Shown here piece after piece: positions 12,825-15,142 of a DNA stretch of 15,142 bases (its first letter is position 1; every line of letters begins with the position of its first letter). The DNA comes from an uncultured Collinsella sp. (lineage in GTDB: Bacteria; Actinomycetota; Coriobacteriia; Coriobacteriales; Coriobacteriaceae). The translations under genes were made by a program, and so were the position numbers. Under the pieces are notes generated by a model. The model ran no database searches. It was not told where the DNA came from and saw only the letters and a list, made by a program, of their open reading frames with translations. The stretch spans positions 1 to 15,142 of the forward strand of contig CAAFQT010000025.1 of the NCBI GenBank assembly GCA_900765185.1, in the 5' to 3' direction.

Positions 12825-12853
12825 ATTCTACCCACGAATGACATTTTGGACAA
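12825..12853 (-). promoter_or_regulatory. Promoter of the candidate small RNA
   Basis: On the minus strand TTGTCC (12848-12853, four of six consensus) lies exactly 17 bases from TAGAAT (12825-12830, five of six). It is one of the better promoter matches in the window and has no protein gene downstream. Confidence 0.5.
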
Positions 12854-12910
12854 TCGGTAATGCCGCTCTAAAAGCCTGGCGCAACCGGCACAACCTAGGC
12901 GGTCGCTGGA

Positions 12911-12939
12911 TGTGACAAAGGGACTGCCCCTTCGTCACA
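12911..12939. repeat. Intergenic hairpin TGTGAC...GTCACA
   Basis: A 29-base near-perfect palindrome: TGTGAC/GTCACA outer arms (12911-12916/12934-12939), one mismatch, AAGGG/CCCTT inner arms and the loop ACTGC. No T run follows it, so it is not an obvious terminator. It lies between the small RNA promoter and the tetR operator region. Confidence 0.6.
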
Positions 12940-12965
12940 TTCCAAATATTGCCTTTACGTGTTGA

Positions 12966-13009
12966 TGCACACGGTGTGCAATAATACTCGCACTGTGCAA
13001 TAGCGCACA
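12966..13009 (+). promoter_or_regulatory. Operator-like repeats upstream of the tetR-type gene
   Basis: The 15-base palindrome TGCACACGGTGTGCA (12966-12980) is followed by TGTGC-N6-GCACA (12994-13009). The nonamer TGTGCAATA occurs twice in direct orientation (12975-12983 and 12994-13002), 19 bases apart. This is the kind of site a TetR dimer pair binds, so autoregulation is likely. I could not settle on a -35/-10 pair here. Confidence 0.5.
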
Positions 13010-13031
13010 GGCTGAGTAACAAGGAGGACGC

Positions 13032-13742
13032 TTGTCCCAGCTCGAGAAATGCGATCGCCGGTCTCTTCGCTCGCAGCGTGCCCTTCGCCAGGCACTTGCC
13101 AGCGAGCTTGCCGAAAGCGGCGACCTTTCGCGCATTAACGTCGCGTCGCTCACCGAGCGTGCCGGCCTTACGCGCCGTACGTTCTATTCGCACTACCGCG
13201 ATATCCCCGACTTTATCAATCAAATCGAGGATGGCTTGCTGGCCGAGATCCGTGAGCGTATTGAGCTCATCACCGCAGCTCAGCTGCCCGATCTCTATCA
13301 CAACATCGATGAGCTCGAGCCGGCGCCCGGTTCGGTTGAGCTGCTGCGTTATCTTGCGGCCAACCGCGACTTAATCGGTGCGCTGCTGGGTCCGGGCGGC
13401 GACCAGGCCTTCATTAAAAGGATCATCGACACCGCTCGTGAGGCTGTGGTGCCGCGTGCGCAGACGGGCATTTTGGGCCTGGCGCTGGGCACGTTCTTTG
13501 ACTACTACGTCACCTACGTCGTGAGTGCCGAGGTCGGCATGATTCAGCGCTGGTTTGAGCGTGGGCTTACCGAATCGCCCGAGGCCATGGCGCGCATTAT
13601 GACGGTGCTCGCTTTTGTACGCCCTGGTGACCTGTATGGCCAACCCATCGATATCAACGTGCCGGAATACGGCATGAAGCTATTGAACTTGCAGCTCGAG
13701 GACGCGGCCGACACCGCCGCAACCGTCGAGTCCAACTACTAA
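13032..13742 (+). CDS. TetR-family transcriptional regulator
   Basis: The 236-aa protein has a TetR-type N-terminal DNA-binding domain. The helix-turn-helix is INVASLTERAGLTRRTFYSH (35-54), the usual pattern ending in TFYxHF/Y. The rest is a helical ligand-binding and dimerisation domain ending at about residue 200 (LGTFFDYYVTYVVSAEVGMI, then WFERGLTESPEAMARIMTVL). The start is a TTG at 13032, with GGAGG four bases before it. No ATG near the helix-turn-helix would keep the full domain. The acyl-CoA dehydratase activase gene begins 12 bases after its stop codon, so the pair forms one operon and the regulator probably controls it. The inducer is unknown; an acyl-CoA or related acid would be a reasonable guess. 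Confidence 0.9.
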   Translation: MSQLEKCDRRSLRSQRALRQALASELAESGDLSRINVASLTERAGLTRRTFYSHYRDIPDFINQIEDGLLAEIRERIELITAAQLPDLYHNIDELEPAPGSVELLRYLAANRDLIGALLGPGGDQAFIKRIIDTAREAVVPRAQTGILGLALGTFFDYYVTYVVSAEVGMIQRWFERGLTESPEAMARIMTVLAFVRPGDLYGQPIDINVPEYGMKLLNLQLEDAADTAATVESNY

Positions 13743-13754
13743 GAGGAGAAACAG

Positions 13755-15142
13755 ATGAGCAAACTCGTCGAGGGCATTAAGGACCGTGTGGTCGCTGCTG
13801 CACGCGAGGCCGCGCCCGCCGTGGTGGACGCCGCGCAGAAGGCCGCGACCGCGGCCGCCGAGAAAGTTGCCGAGGCAGTTGCCGATGCCAAGAACGCGGC
13901 AGGGGAGACGTCCGTCGCTAGCGAGCCCGCCACCGCCGCCGAGCCCGTAGCCGCCACCGCCGCCCACGCCCCCGAAGGCGCGATCTTCAACCCCGAGAAC
14001 GCCCGTGGCAACCTGCACCTGGGCATCGACGTAGGCTCCACCACCGTTAAGCTCGCCGTGCTCAACGATGACAACCAGATCGTCTACGCCAAGTACCAGC
14101 GCCACCATACCGACGTCCGCGCTTGCGCCCGCGATTTGTTCGAAGGTGCTGCGACCGTGCTGCCGACGGCCCAAATGACCTGCGCCATTACCGGCTCGGG
14201 CGGCCTGCTGCTGTCCCAGTGGCTCGACCTGGAGTTTGTCCAGGAGGTCATCGCCAGCAAGCGTGCCGTCGAGACCCTTATCCCGGCCACCGATGTCGCC
14301 ATCGAGCTGGGCGGCGAGGACGCCAAGATCATCTACTTCGACAACGGCATCGAGCAGCGCATGAACGGCACCTGCGCCGGCGGCACGGGCGCGTTCATCG
14401 ATCAGATGGCAACCCTGCTGCACACCGATGCCAGCGGCCTCAACGAGCTCGCGGCCAACGCCACCACCATCTATCCCATCGCCAGCCGCTGCGGCGTTTT
14501 TGCCAAGACCGACGTGCAGCCGCTGCTCAACGAGGGCGCCCGCCCCGAGGACGTGGCCGCCTCCATCTTCCAGGCTGTCGTGACCCAGACCATCTCGGGC
14601 CTGGCATGCGGCCGTCCCATCCGCGGCAACGTCGCCTTCCTGGGCGGCCCGCTGCAGTACCTCTCCGAGCTGCGCCACCGCTTCTACCTCACGCTCAACC
14701 TGGACGAGGAGCACCGTATCGTGCCCCAAAACGCCCACCTGTTTGTGGCGAGCGGCGCTGCCATGGCGCACGAGTCCAACAAGCTCAGCACGTTCCCGCG
14801 GCTCATCGAGGCCATCGATGCCCTGGGTGACACGCAGGGTGCCGAGGTCGAGCGTCTGGACCCGCTCTTTGCCACCGACGAGGACTTTGCCGAGTTCAAA
14901 ACCCGCCACGACCAGGAAGTCGTCCCCAAGGGCAAGCTCGAAGGCTACACCGGCCGCGTGTTCATCGGCATCGACGCCGGCTCCACCACCATGAAGGCCG
15001 CGCTCGTGGGCGAGGACGGCCAGCTGTTGCACACCTGGTACGGCAACAACAACGGCGACATCCTGGGTACGGCCAAGGTCATCATGGCCGATTTCTACAA
15101 CCATATCCCCGCGGGCTGCACCATCGGCCACGTGACCACCAC
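13755..15142 (+). CDS. Acyl-CoA dehydratase activase-type protein, tandem BcrAD/BadFG domains (3' end outside window)
   Basis: The first 462 codons are present and the frame runs off the window. Residues 1-75 are an alanine/glutamate-rich helical extension (AAREAAPAVVDAAQKAATAA). The first ATPase domain starts GIDVGSTTVKLAVL (90-103). It contains ELGGEDAKI (184-192) and the two cysteines that in HgdC-type activators bind the bridging [4Fe-4S] cluster: C207 in GTCAGGTGAF and C246 in SRCGVFAKTDV. A second domain begins GIDAGSTTMKAALV (405-418). Such proteins inject an ATP-driven low-potential electron into 2-hydroxyacyl-CoA dehydratases. Long forms with two activase domains usually continue into a dehydratase-like part. 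The ATG at 13755 has AGAGGAG six bases upstream and follows the tetR gene closely. Confidence 0.92.
   Translation, partial: MSKLVEGIKDRVVAAAREAAPAVVDAAQKAATAAAEKVAEAVADAKNAAGETSVASEPATAAEPVAATAAHAPEGAIFNPENARGNLHLGIDVGSTTVKLAVLNDDNQIVYAKYQRHHTDVRACARDLFEGAATVLPTAQMTCAITGSGGLLLSQWLDLEFVQEVIASKRAVETLIPATDVAIELGGEDAKIIYFDNGIEQRMNGTCAGGTGAFIDQMATLLHTDASGLNELAANATTIYPIASRCGVFAKTDVQPLLNEGARPEDVAASIFQAVVTQTISGLACGRPIRGNVAFLGGPLQYLSELRHRFYLTLNLDEEHRIVPQNAHLFVASGAAMAHESNKLSTFPRLIEAIDALGDTQGAEVERLDPLFATDEDFAEFKTRHDQEVVPKGKLEGYTGRVFIGIDAGSTTMKAALVGEDGQLLHTWYGNNNGDILGTAKVIMADFYNHIPAGCTIGHVTT

Noticed and set aside
12911..12939. TGTGAC hairpin as a terminator of the candidate small RNA or tetR leader
   Set aside because: No T run follows on either strand, and it lies upstream of both transcripts.
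13680..15131. Minus-strand open frame of 483 codons opposite the activase gene
   Set aside because: The plus-strand protein shows clear activase motifs and a coupled start. The reverse frame is repetitive glycine/valine-rich sequence without start signals.
1..15142. CRISPR array, phage genes or integrase
   Set aside because: I saw no regularly spaced direct repeats and no integrase or structural phage protein. The only mobile enzyme is the IS110 transposase.

Overview
The window looks like a chromosomal segment of a gut actinobacterium of the class Coriobacteriia, most likely Collinsella or a close relative. This rests on the moderately high G+C, the actinobacterial flavour of the housekeeping proteins, and a large 2-hydroxyacyl-CoA dehydratase activase-type protein. 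The genus is my inference from recall and was not tested by a search.

Left part (1-10719), almost all on the minus strand: tRNA-Arg(ACG); a 125-residue unknown protein with a LexA-like box over its promoter; serS; a divergent 57-residue membrane protein (the only plus-strand gene here); proC; a two-gene unit of an SPFH/band-7 membrane protein and rlmH; tRNA-Leu(CAG) with its own promoter and terminator; rsmA-tatD, overlapping by 11 bases; and a GH5-like protein, rsmI and metG. The common theme is translation: two tRNAs, two aminoacyl-tRNA synthetases and three rRNA methyltransferases (RlmH, RsmA, RsmI). Intrinsic terminators separate the units cleanly.

Middle part (10720-13031), accessory: first a minus-strand terminator preceded by what looks like the 3' end of a broken tRNA gene, then a GC-rich tract of nested hairpins. 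Next comes a strikingly GC-rich IS110-family transposase with a DEDD motif and a C-terminal serine domain. It is followed by a roughly 250-base non-coding, highly structured stretch that is a candidate bridge RNA. A perfect 17-bp inverted repeat (11159-11175 and 12719-12735) flanks this block. Beyond the transposase, a good minus-strand promoter, three stem-loops and an intrinsic terminator define a possible unrecognised small RNA of about 145 nt.

Right part (13032-15142), plus strand: a TetR-family regulator with a TTG start and a repeat-rich, operator-like upstream region. Twelve bases downstream is the start of a large, window-truncated acyl-CoA dehydratase activase protein. It has two tandem BcrAD/BadFG ATPase domains and an unusual alanine-rich N-terminal extension.

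The most interesting points are the IS110 element with its possible guide RNA, the candidate small RNA beside it, the GH5-like protein that has lost the expected acid/base glutamate, the LexA-like box on an unknown gene, and two intergenic elements built from long inverted repeats (2288-2446 and 4784-5002).
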